Shown here one piece after another: positions 52,425-60,073 of a stretch of DNA of 64,000 nucleotides. The notes below the pieces were generated by a model. It saw only the letters and a list, made by a program, of their open reading frames with translations, was not told the DNA's origin and did no database searches. This DNA is from Shimazuella kribbensis DSM 45090 (lineage in GTDB: Bacteria; Bacillota; Bacilli; Thermoactinomycetales; Thermoactinomycetaceae). Every line of letters starts with the position of its first letter. Positions within the stretch are counted from its first letter, which is position 1. The stretch spans positions 1 through 64,000 of the forward strand of contig NZ_KE386621.1 in the NCBI RefSeq assembly GCF_000428065.1, read 5' to 3'. The position numbers were made by a program, and so were the translations under genes.

Positions 52425-52895
52425 ATGGCAGATTATACCCTAGAAGAAAAAGACAGCTTTATCGTTGTAGGTATTGGAACGGAGCTTACAGACTATGCTG
52501 GTATGGACAAGGAAAAGGCAGACTTTTGGCAAGCCGTCAGCCGGAATGGAATACTGGATACGTTAAAAGCCATAGCCACAAATGACTACATTTTTGCTGT
52601 GAACGAAGCAGTGAATAACAAGATGATGCATTATGCCGGTGTTATGACAGATGCATCCGTATCAGCACCAGAAGAGGCTAGAATTATCCAATTTCCTAAA
52701 GGAGAATACCTCATTGTGAAGGGAGAAGGGAAGACAGCTGATGAATTGAATCAGAAACTTGAAGGCATTGCCTTTGGTCAAGTCTTGCCAGAAGCAAATT
52801 TTGCCTACGTTGGCGGGCCGAATGCAATGGTTGAGCTGGGACAGCGAAACGGCTTCATTTTTGGTGAAATGTGGATTCCTGTTGTTAGTCAATAA
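52425..52895 (+). CDS. GyrI-like small-molecule-binding protein
   Basis: 156 residues from the ATG at 52425, behind AAAGGAAGG. The GyrI/AraC effector-binding fold is suggested by FIVVGIGTEL, DFWQAVSRNGILDTLK, YAGVMTD and FPKGEYLIVKGEGKTADELN. Probably binds a hydrophobic ligand or modulates a topoisomerase or toxin; ligand unknown. Start of a three-gene rightward set with the next two genes. Confidence 0.8.
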   Translation: MADYTLEEKDSFIVVGIGTELTDYAGMDKEKADFWQAVSRNGILDTLKAIATNDYIFAVNEAVNNKMMHYAGVMTDASVSAPEEARIIQFPKGEYLIVKGEGKTADELNQKLEGIAFGQVLPEANFAYVGGPNAMVELGQRNGFIFGEMWIPVVSQ

Positions 52896-52917
52896 AGAAA
52901 TAAAAGGAGAGATGGAA

Positions 52918-53382
52918 ATGTCCTATATCGTTGATTTTAAAAATGTGACTACGAATGGTTTAGAATCTTCACCAGTAGTAGAAGCGCTTGCTGGTTTACG
53001 TGCTCATGAAGCCCGTTACTTTATGAATAAATACAAGCATGAATTTACGGTTGTACCAGCTAGCGAAAGCCAGGATACCCTTGATTATGTAAACCGAATT
53101 TTGAAAGAAGAACGTGATATTGAGTTTGCGGCCAAACCTTTAGAAACGTCGCGTTTTCAAGTGGAAAATATCCAATTTGCTTACGTCTTTTATGAAGATG
53201 GTCTTATGATCAACGTGATGTATCCCATTGACGACCCTAAGAAGCGGGCCGTTGGTTTTAAGCTTTCTGAAGAGATGGAAGTACCAAAGGAGTTAGAAGA
53301 GAAGTTTAAGTTTGCTAGGCAAAAGTCTAAACTAGCTGGAACCATTCGAGGCTCGTTCTTTATCATTAAAGGAGAATATTAA
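52918..53382 (+). CDS. Hypothetical protein
   Basis: 154 residues from the ATG at 52918, behind AAAGGAGAG. Contains YIVDFKNVTTNGLESSPVV and IQFAYVFYEDGLMINVMYP; no signal peptide or catalytic motif. 22 nt after the GyrI-like gene, so co-transcribed. Family not recognised. Confidence 0.7.
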   Translation: MSYIVDFKNVTTNGLESSPVVEALAGLRAHEARYFMNKYKHEFTVVPASESQDTLDYVNRILKEERDIEFAAKPLETSRFQVENIQFAYVFYEDGLMINVMYPIDDPKKRAVGFKLSEEMEVPKELEEKFKFARQKSKLAGTIRGSFFIIKGEY

Positions 53383-53441
53383 AGTAAGCAAAAGCGCAAG
53401 TGGAGGAATCGGTACTTGGTCATCCTTTTTCTCTGTTGAAA

Positions 53442-53484
53442 TGAGTGAAAGCTATTTTCTCTCAAAGTATAAATAGCTTTCACT
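53442..53484. terminator. Hairpin between operon genes
   Basis: GAGTGAAAGCTAT/ATAGCTTTCACTC with a 17-nt loop and no long T run; may be a partial terminator or processing site. Confidence 0.4.
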
Positions 53485-53593
53485 CGCTAAAACTTCTACT
53501 TTTTCAATAGAGTTTCGGCTATATTCCACGCTGCGCATAGTAAAGTATAAAACAATTCATACATCATAGACACATAAAGGAAGGGATCAAAAG

Positions 53594-54055
53594 ATGAAAA
53601 CAAAAGGAAAAATGATCGCTTATTGGACAGTCACATCACTACTGGCAGTATCCATTTTGTTAAGTGGTGCTGGTCAACTGATGAAATTGGGAGGAAATAT
53701 CGAGCTAGTAAAGAATATTGGTTATCCATTATACATCATGAACATTCTTGGGATTTGGAAAATACTTGGAGTCATCGCTATCGTTGTGCCAGGTTTTCCT
53801 CGGCTTAAAGAATGGGCTTACGCTGGTATCTTCTTTTTAATGACTGGTGCGGCTTTCTCTCACGTGCTTGCTAACGATTATGGTGATTACGGGTTTCATA
53901 TTATCCTTCCGCTTTTCTATGTTACACTCAATATCGTTTCATGGGCACTAAGACCACAAAGCCGTATCTTAGGGAATTTGCTTGATAAAACTGAAAAACG
54001 TGTGCAAAAACAAAGTCTAGTATTAAATGATTCGGTGACCCCAAATACAAAATAG
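53594..54055 (+). CDS. DoxX-like membrane protein
   Basis: 153 residues with four membrane spans. GKMIAYWTVTSLLAVSILLS, AGQLMKLGG, GIWKILGVIAIVVPGF and LKEWAYAGIFFLMTGAAFSH fit the DoxX-like family. AGGAAGGGAT precedes the ATG. Role probably in redox or envelope; often next to YafY-type regulators and GyrI-like proteins, as here. Confidence 0.82.
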   Translation: MKTKGKMIAYWTVTSLLAVSILLSGAGQLMKLGGNIELVKNIGYPLYIMNILGIWKILGVIAIVVPGFPRLKEWAYAGIFFLMTGAAFSHVLANDYGDYGFHIILPLFYVTLNIVSWALRPQSRILGNLLDKTEKRVQKQSLVLNDSVTPNTK

Positions 54056-54100
54056 GAGTTTCCAGTAATCAAATGAATAAAGTATTGGCCAAGATGAAAT

Positions 54101-54122
54101 AGATCACTTCGGTGGTCTTTTT
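54101..54122 (+). terminator. Intrinsic terminator after the DoxX gene
   Basis: AGATCAC/GTGGTCT around a TTCG tetraloop with a long T run behind it. Confidence 0.8.
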
Positions 54123-54223
54123 TTATTGCAAGCATGGGGTGGATAGGACTGTGACGTAAAGACTTAGAATAATGTGCTTTTAGAAAAAAAGGGGATTCCC
54201 GCTTTTGCTTTGAATAGATCTTT

Positions 54224-55171
54224 GTGGTATCACATATTGAATCACGGTTTTGTATGTTCGTATTTCATCGTATCACAACGTCTTCAATGTGGGTTTATCC
54301 GTTTTTGATAGTGTTGAGTGCGAGTGTCATCGCGTCATTCGCCTATGATTCCAAAGGTTTACGCAAGACGATGACGACAGTATCTGGTACCATTACTTTC
54401 CACTATGATGAAAATAACAACGTGGCTTATGAAACAGATAGTACCAATGCGATTGTGGCTAGTTACACATGGAATGGTATACAACCTGTAAGTATGACAC
54501 GTGGAGGAAAAACCTATTACTACCAGTTAAATGGGCATGGAGATGTTGTTGCACTTACAGACGGTACTACAGGTGCTGTGGTAAACACCTATGACTATGA
54601 TGCATTTGGGAATGTAGTAAAGCAAACAGGTACTGTGGAAAACCCCTATCTTTATGCGGGTTATCGGTATGATAAAGATACTGGGTTATATTATTTACAA
54701 GCAAGATACTATAATGCTAAGGTTGCAAGGTTTTTGACCCTTGATCCTGATCTTGGTAATGAAAATGAGCCGCTAACTCAAAATGGATATAACTATGCAA
54801 ATAATAACCCTGTAATGTATATTGACCCTGATGGAAACTATCCCGCTGTCATTGGAGTTTTCTATATCCCCTATGTTGGTCAAGTATTGCTACTAGCCAC
54901 AGGAGTTGTTGTAATGGTATATATTACCTATAGAGCCATTTCTTGGATCGCAAAAAAAGTTCGTGCATTATATAGTAAATCTAAAAAAAGTAAAGCAAGT
55001 AAAAAACAAAAAGCAACGGATGTTCCTTCTTGGGCAAAAGGAAAAAGACCACATCATGGAGAAAACGGGAATGAGTTTGCAAAAAGATTATGTGATGATC
55101 GTTTTGGCCCTGGAAACTATAAAAAAGGCCCTGGGAGCGATTTTAATAAAATAAAAAAATTGGGAGATTGA
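54224..55171 (+). CDS. Orphan RHS tip with C-terminal toxin-like domain
   Basis: The RHS homology begins near FAYDSKGLRKTM and ends in the core motif NPVMYIDPDGNYP; it includes the YD repeats YDYDAFGNVVKQTG, YAGYRYDKDTGLYYLQARYY and RFLTLDP. After a hydrophobic region and a basic linker, the last 50 residues (PSWAKGKRPHHGENGNEFAK, then DRFGPGNYKKGPGS) form a compact domain that I recall as a polymorphic-toxin C-terminus. The N-terminus up to about residue 45 does not look like RHS and the ORF lacks a signal peptide or delivery domain, so it is a 3' fragment. Confidence 0.75.
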   Translation: MVSHIESRFCMFVFHRITTSSMWVYPFLIVLSASVIASFAYDSKGLRKTMTTVSGTITFHYDENNNVAYETDSTNAIVASYTWNGIQPVSMTRGGKTYYYQLNGHGDVVALTDGTTGAVVNTYDYDAFGNVVKQTGTVENPYLYAGYRYDKDTGLYYLQARYYNAKVARFLTLDPDLGNENEPLTQNGYNYANNNPVMYIDPDGNYPAVIGVFYIPYVGQVLLLATGVVVMVYITYRAISWIAKKVRALYSKSKKSKASKKQKATDVPSWAKGKRPHHGENGNEFAKRLCDDRFGPGNYKKGPGSDFNKIKKLGD

Positions 55172-55205
55172 GGCTTTAAATAAAATGCATTAGGAGAGGG
55201 ATATT

Positions 55206-55688
55206 TTGAGATGTCATTATATAGTTGAATTCTTGTTTGAGGAGAAAAAATATTACTGCATTTGGTATACGGATGATACCGACGGGATTCTTGTAGAATC
55301 AAACAAAATTAAATATTTTTCTACTGTTCATGAACTGCGAAGTTATAGTCTTAGTAAGCGGCTCACATTGGAAGACGAAGTGATAAAATACGATATTAAC
55401 CAAATGATTGAATGGCTCTCAAGTGATCCGAGATCCGTTGATTGTAAAATGATTCTTGAGTTTTGGAATATATTTTCAGATGTAGCTCGTTCCATAGATG
55501 AGCATTTCTATGGTGAAGATGAAGTAGTTTCACCACTATATGAGAAATTATTTTATGGGAATAATTTAGATCCCATAAATAAAAGCGGCCATGTTTATAT
55601 TCCGATATGGAACAATGAAGAAGTAGTAGCATTAACAAAGGTTGTAGAAAGCGGGTTAAATCTTTTTCGAAAATCGATTCTACAATAA
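55206..55688 (+). CDS. Candidate immunity protein for the RHS toxin
   Basis: 160 residues from a TTG with AGGAGAGGG upstream, 34 nt after the RHS gene. Acidic, with YIVEFLFEEKKYYCIWYTDD, a small alpha/beta protein without a signal peptide. The position directly behind a polymorphic-toxin C-terminus is the normal place for an immunity gene. Family not recognised. A strong terminator follows. Confidence 0.65.
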   Translation: MRCHYIVEFLFEEKKYYCIWYTDDTDGILVESNKIKYFSTVHELRSYSLSKRLTLEDEVIKYDINQMIEWLSSDPRSVDCKMILEFWNIFSDVARSIDEHFYGEDEVVSPLYEKLFYGNNLDPINKSGHVYIPIWNNEEVVALTKVVESGLNLFRKSILQ

Positions 55689-55710
55689 AATGGAAAGCTC
55701 TAAAGATTTA

Positions 55711-55742
55711 GTGTGACAAGAGAACTAGCCCCTTGTCACACT
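55711..55742. terminator. Intrinsic terminator after the immunity gene
   Basis: Stem GTGTGACAAG/CTTGTCACAC with a T run behind it. Confidence 0.85.
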
Positions 55743-55756
55743 TTTTTCTTGGAAGT

Positions 55757-56178
55757 AAAAGAAGTAATCGTAGCTTGTCATTGGGGTAGGACCAGCAGAT
55801 CTTGTCATTAAAGAAAGTAAGAGTGTGGCGAGTTTTAAAGATTCGACCAAATTGACTGGTTGCTCTTCCGAGCATGCTTGGTTTTCCATTTCGCTGTAAG
55901 GTTTGAATCTATTGAGTAGCATTCACCGTTCCCAATTTAAGTGAACCTGCAACTAGCAACATATCTTCCCAGTTTTTCTGAATCAAATTTTTCCGAATCC
56001 GATTACGGATAATCCGTTCAACACTTGTTCTAATATGCATTCCTAGGTACAAAGTGGATTTTACCGGTAATCACCTCGCCCCTGCCAAAGTATTTCGGAT
56101 TTGGACCAGAATAAACGGTCTTGACAGGAGTGACAAAGCGTAATCCATCCGCAGATTTCGCGTTACTGGCAGTATATC
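55757..56178 (-). pseudogene. tnpA: Tn3-family transposase, broken fragment (leftward)
   Basis: Minus frames give SADGLRFVTPVKTVYSGPNP with KYFGRGEV, a frameshift, then WEDMLLVAGSLKLGTVNATQ, a TAG, and TLQRNGKPSMLGRA. These are the conserved DDE region and downstream segments of Tn3 TnpA (ARADGLRFV-type and SLKLGTV-type blocks). Several stops and frameshifts make it inactive. Confidence 0.75.
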
Positions 56179-56365
56179 AGCACTATAGTGCCAGTAAATA
56201 TTATTACTGGCATAAAAAGAAGTTTTAGAATCTAAAGAGGAAACAAAAGATAACCTCAAGATCTGTACGGTGATCACAATTACCCAGATTCACTGTATGG
56301 AAATAAAATCAATTTTCGAATAGGACAGATTACAATGACCAAACTCTGTTTTCATTCTTTTTCTT

Positions 56366-56559
56366 ATGTCCATTTTAATGTGTTCTTGCTCGAAAAGAGA
56401 CACCTCAAACTATACTTTAGCTGCTACACATAAGGAGATGGTTGATATTTCCATGTATAAACAATGCTTGGAAGAAGCAGGTATTGATTTTGAAGTGAGA
56501 AAACAAGGAGTCTTTATCCCGAAAATGAGGTTTATAATGCAATGGTAGCTTGTGATTGA
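56366..56559 (+). pseudogene. Decayed small lipoprotein, paralogue of 58203-58415
   Basis: The frame reads FILFLMSILMCSCSK, then YKQCLEEAGIDFEVRK, resembling ILECLRDAGVEYKVIK of the downstream paralogue. A one-base shift near 56499 (after an A run) opens LYPENEVYNAMVACD and a stop at 56559, matching the paralogue's end. The N-terminus is also out of frame with its ATG. At least two frameshifts. Confidence 0.6.
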
Positions 56560-56639
56560 TCCTATTCTGGAGGCCCTTTGGGCTTCTTTTACTTTCACTA
56601 GAATAGGATGGTCCCTATTTATTTTTATGGAGGTACAGA

Positions 56640-57755
56640 TTGAAAAATCGTGATTTAATTTCAAACATTATCTTTCAATCAGATAAGGAGATACATAACG
56701 ATGTCAAGGCCTGTGCTTTACTCTTTCTTCATTGGATAGGAAGAGAACTATCCTTCCCCAAAAAAGTGATGGTTTGTCTATTAGACGTAGAAGAACTGAT
56801 AACCACTAAAATGGAGGCTGCAAATGGTTCCTTTTTTGCACCATATGATGAATCGGAATTATCTAAAATAAAAGTAGCCGTGGGGAGTTTTGAGGAAGAC
56901 TCAAAAGAATATGGTGCTGCCATTGTTCTTCAAAATTATATATACACATTGGCACATGAAATGGCACACTATGAACAGTGGATAGGTAAACGCCCATTTC
57001 GGGAGCGTTTAGCGATTAAAAGAGGAGCAGAGTTAGTCGATAAATTTATCGAAGATCAAATTGAGTATATTTCGAATGAGCTTTCTCCTGCTCATCAACT
57101 TCCTCATATGAAAGAGTATTATAACGTTTCCATTTTAAACGTTTGTTTAGAAATGATAGAGAGAATGGGAGAGTTAAATACAACAGAAACGATGGATTGG
57201 TTTCTATCACTGACTAAAGATAAGAATGAATGGATTCGGTATAAAGTAGTAATGGAGTTGCGCAACTTTGAGGGTAAAAAGGTAGTAGAAGCTCTTATCG
57301 AAAGACTATCTAATGACGTAAATCCTACTATTCAAGCATATGCCGCAGAATCATTACAATATCATAAAGATAAAAGTAGTGTGATGTCCCTTTTTCATGC
57401 ATTGGATCATAAAGAGCCAGAGGTAAGAGGATGTGCAGCAGTTGCTTTAGGATGGATGGAGGAAAGAAGTGCGATAGCATCTATAAAAGAAAAATTAAAG
57501 AAAGAAAGATCACCTCGTGCAAAAATGCGCTTCTATGTCGCGCTTTATTTATTTGGAGAAAAAGAACATATCCATAACATTTGTTCCTTTCTAACGAATC
57601 GTTCTCCTTATATTCGAGAATCCGCAGCAGGATATATCTTTTTACTTCCGATAAATAGTGAAATAAAGAAAACAAAGCTAGAAGAAGTATGGGAACAGGA
57701 GACGGTGGATTGGGTAAAATCTTCAATATCTGATAAGCTTCAAATGTTAGAATAA
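56640..57755 (+). CDS. HEAT-repeat protein with zincin-like HExxH motif
   Basis: 371 residues from a TTG at 56640, seven nt behind GGAGG. HEMAH at 106-110 is a metalloprotease-like signature (YTLAHEMAHYEQWIG). From about 200, helical HEAT repeats start (VMELRNFEGKKVVEALIERL, AAVALGWMEERSAIASIKEK, ARAKMRFYVALYLFGEKE). This combination suggests a peptidase tethered to a protein-binding solenoid; the target is unknown. It sits between two Tn3 fragments and two related lipoprotein genes. Confidence 0.7.
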   Translation: MKNRDLISNIIFQSDKEIHNDVKACALLFLHWIGRELSFPKKVMVCLLDVEELITTKMEAANGSFFAPYDESELSKIKVAVGSFEEDSKEYGAAIVLQNYIYTLAHEMAHYEQWIGKRPFRERLAIKRGAELVDKFIEDQIEYISNELSPAHQLPHMKEYYNVSILNVCLEMIERMGELNTTETMDWFLSLTKDKNEWIRYKVVMELRNFEGKKVVEALIERLSNDVNPTIQAYAAESLQYHKDKSSVMSLFHALDHKEPEVRGCAAVALGWMEERSAIASIKEKLKKERSPRAKMRFYVALYLFGEKEHIHNICSFLTNRSPYIRESAAGYIFLLPINSEIKKTKLEEVWEQETVDWVKSSISDKLQMLE

Positions 57756-57812
57756 ATGCTGTTAACTGTAAATATCCCATCTAGGGGTAGAGGGAGCGAA
57801 GAAAGTGCTTTG

Positions 57813-57986
57813 TGTGAGTATGATAACATCATCAGAAGTCTTTATTTCTTGAACTATATTGATTCTCCGCCCTTACGTCGTAATGTGTACAAGGTATTGA
57901 ATCGAGGAGAGAGTTATCATAAATTACACAAAACAGTATCCTATGCTAACTTCGGGAAGTTATGTTTTAAAAACGAAAATGATTAA
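57813..57986 (+). pseudogene. tnpA: Tn3-family transposase fragment (rightward)
   Basis: CEYDNIIRSLYFLNYID, RRNVYKVLNRGESYHKLH and SYANFGKL match the Tn3 TnpA C-terminal region (typical EYGRIIKTLYLL, LNRGEG). It overlaps the equivalent part of the leftward fragment, so it comes from a second copy or rearrangement. No start, 57 residues. Confidence 0.7.
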
Positions 57987-58202
57987 CAAATATGGGGTGA
58001 GTGTAGTCGCTTACTCGCCAATTTCATTATTTATTACAATGCCAGTATCCTATCGAACATGCTTGTTTATAGAGAGAGCCATGGTCAAGATTCGGACGTA
58101 TTGAAACAAATTTCTCCCGTTGTTCAGGTAAAATTCAATAAGCATGGAAAAAAGTTGGACTAAAATCCACGTAATGAAGTTATGCTTAGGAGTGTTTTCA
58201 GA

Positions 58203-58415
58203 ATGAAGAAATTTTTGTGTATTTGTTTGATAAGTATGTTTTTCTTGTTTGGCTGTAGCAACCAACAGGAACCTACCTACTATGAATATTGGACTGTGTA
58301 TGGTGGTGACAATGATATACTAGAATGCCTCAGAGATGCTGGTGTAGAATATAAAGTAATAAAAAATGAAATATATGTGGATAACCCAGATGAAGCATGC
58401 AATAACTGTTGCTAA
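58203..58415 (+). CDS. Small lipoprotein
   Basis: 70 residues from the ATG at 58203, with AGGAGTG upstream. Signal peptide MKKFLCICLISMFFLFGC with lipobox Cys18. The mature part has ILECLRDAGVEYKVIK and ends CNNCC. Paralogous to the decayed gene at 56366. Surface-anchored; function unknown. Cysteine-rich C-terminus could be redox-active or metal-binding, which is speculation. Confidence 0.7.
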   Translation: MKKFLCICLISMFFLFGCSNQQEPTYYEYWTVYGGDNDILECLRDAGVEYKVIKNEIYVDNPDEACNNCC

Positions 58416-58720
58416 ATATATTTCATAAAACATCTCGCAAAGTCATCCAAAATCCTTCAATCTCTTAATCACTTGTTGCGTGGTTATATTGCCCTGTTCC
58501 AACTGATACTGTGGTAGTCGTTTTTTCCGCGCCTACAGTGAGTTTTTAGGGCAAGCGACCATGCTTTTTTATTTGCGATCCGGCTCCTACTACTATCAGT
58601 GATTGTTAGTACGACCGAAAAATATGTAGACATGTAAGTATGATCAAGTCTAAATAAAATAGTGTTGTATATACGTTTTTTACTCTAGAACGTACTACAA
58701 CCTCGCACAAGGAGTAACAA
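58416..58720. other. Intergenic region with a broken unknown frame
   Basis: A minus-strand frame at about 58440-58520 gives RLPQYQLEQGNITTQQVIKR, but stops interrupt it on both sides. No recognised family. Confidence 0.3.
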
Positions 58721-59188
58721 ATGAAAAAAAATATGGTAACAAGCCTATTTAGTGTACTAGTATCTCTCATTTTGATAACATCATTAATCGTGGGATGTTC
58801 GGATATGCTATCTAATAATTGGAATAGTCTCAATGAAGAAAAATTAAAGGGAGAATTGAAGAGAACATATCCTTCCCCAGATGGCGAATACACTTTAAAA
58901 ATCTACTATGTTGACCGCGAACCATTCGGTTCGAGCGCAGCAAGTGGGGAACTAGTAAATCAAAAAATGAGAACGATTAAGAATATTTATTGGAATTATC
59001 CAGATGAAAATCCATATGTCAAATGGATCAACAATCACACGGTAATCATTGGAGATAAAACTTTGGATGTAGACAAAGGAGATACATACAATTGTCAAGA
59101 GGACCAAAAAAAATCGACAGAGTGTCAAACAGACAAGAAAACATCAACAAGCGACAAAGAATCAATAATGCCCCCTCAGGGAAAGTAA
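58721..59188 (+). CDS. DUF5412-like lipoprotein
   Basis: 155 residues. The signal peptide ends LIVGC (lipobox Cys26). The DUF5412 signature is visible: YPSPDGEYTLKIYYVD, KNIYWNYPDENPYVKWINNH and a DTYNC end. A hydrophilic K/T/S/D tail follows. Surface lipoprotein of unknown role, common in Bacillus. Poor ribosome-binding site (AAGGAGTAA) is adequate. Confidence 0.75.
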   Translation: MKKNMVTSLFSVLVSLILITSLIVGCSDMLSNNWNSLNEEKLKGELKRTYPSPDGEYTLKIYYVDREPFGSSAASGELVNQKMRTIKNIYWNYPDENPYVKWINNHTVIIGDKTLDVDKGDTYNCQEDQKKSTECQTDKKTSTSDKESIMPPQGK

Positions 59189-59560
59189 AGTTAACGGATA
59201 GAAGACAATAACCAAGTGCTGAAAAATGGCGGTTAGAAGGTCTATTACCACTCTAGCCGGTCTGCTAGTGTAACTCCCTCATCCAGAGTGGATGAACTAT
59301 AGGAATTCCATAAATTTTTTTAAATTGGATATTCCACCTTTTCGGGAAGTTGGGCAATACACTCATATTGGATTAAAAGAGACTCTGACTTGTCTGGCAG
59401 TTTCTTTTGTGTTTATGATTTAATTCAATGTGATACGTACCTTTTGAAAAACCAATGAATGGATAGAACTATGGTTCTATCCATTCATTGGTTTTAGACC
59501 TACTTCATGAACTCTCCTAACACATCCCTAGTGATTCTTAGCCCAAATCAGGATTAATAG
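59189..59560. other. Intergenic region with strong terminator
   Basis: AT-rich; carries the perfect hairpin 59447-59495. The rest holds no convincing gene. Confidence 0.5.
59447..59495. terminator. Perfect long terminator hairpin
   Basis: AAAACCAATGAATGGATAGA/TCTATCCATTCATTGGTTTT with a short loop and A/T runs on both sides. Confidence 0.8.
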
Positions 59561-59836
59561 TCCCAAGTTGCGTTTCCTGGATATCCATCTGCATCAGAAC
59601 CTCGCCAAAAGGAAGACCAACTTCTACAGCTTTGGAAAGAACAACGAGGCATTTGTCCTGTTTGTAAACAAAAGATCATCAAACTAACAGGATGGCACAA
59701 CCACCACATGGTTTGGCGATCTTTAGGTGGTTCCGAATCACAAGAGAATCGTATTCTTTTGCATCCAAATTGTCATGACCAAGTCCATAACCAACAATTA
59801 ACTATTGAGAAACCGCGTCCTCCAAAGGGTGTTTGA
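59561..59836 (+). pseudogene. Group II intron maturase, C-terminal HNH fragment
   Basis: The frame gives KEDQLLQLWKEQRGICPVCK, then GWHNHHMVWRSLGG, ENRILLHPNCHDQVHN and a stop at 59834. This is the HNH endonuclease domain of group II intron reverse transcriptases (CxxC, HH, H motif, LLHPNCH). The RT and X domains are absent. It is the 3' end of a truncated element. Confidence 0.85.
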
Positions 59837-59844
59837 AGAGGCTT

Positions 59845-59919
59845 GAGCTGATTGCGAGGAAACTCGCACGATCAGTTCTCAGGAGGGAATGGCTCCGAGA
59901 GGAGTCTGACCTACCCGAC
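59845..59919 (+). mobile_element. Group II intron domains V and VI (3' end)
   Basis: GAGCTGATTGCGAGGAAACT with its partner CGCACGATCAGTTC forms the canonical 34-nt domain V hairpin. Domain VI follows and the sequence ends CTGACCTACCCGAC at 59919, which is a typical 3' splice-site end. With the HNH fragment this shows a 5'-truncated intron. Confidence 0.85.
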
Positions 59920-60011
59920 CGGACAAAAATACGGAATTCACTAATATTCCATCATATGGTTAATTTACAAAAAATAGCAATAAATTTGCCCTGAGTCCCC
60001 ACCCAAAAGAT

Positions 60012-60039
60012 TTGACAAAATTACATATATTCTTATAAT
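60012..60039 (+). promoter_or_regulatory. Sigma-A promoter of the cas operon
   Basis: TTGACA, 16 nt, TATAAT, 35 nt before the cas3 start. Expected transcription start about 60046. Confidence 0.75.
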
Positions 60040-60073
60040 ATGGTTTATCTTCATAGGACAAAGAAGGGATGAG

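Noticed and set aside
53400-53590. Riboswitch-like segment before the DoxX gene
   Set aside because: Only a simple inverted repeat, no known aptamer motif.
58440-58560. Transposase-like minus frame
   Set aside because: Stops on both sides and no recognised motif.
59189-60010. CRISPR array next to cas3
   Set aside because: No regularly spaced direct repeats were found in the window; the array must lie elsewhere, probably beyond the right edge.
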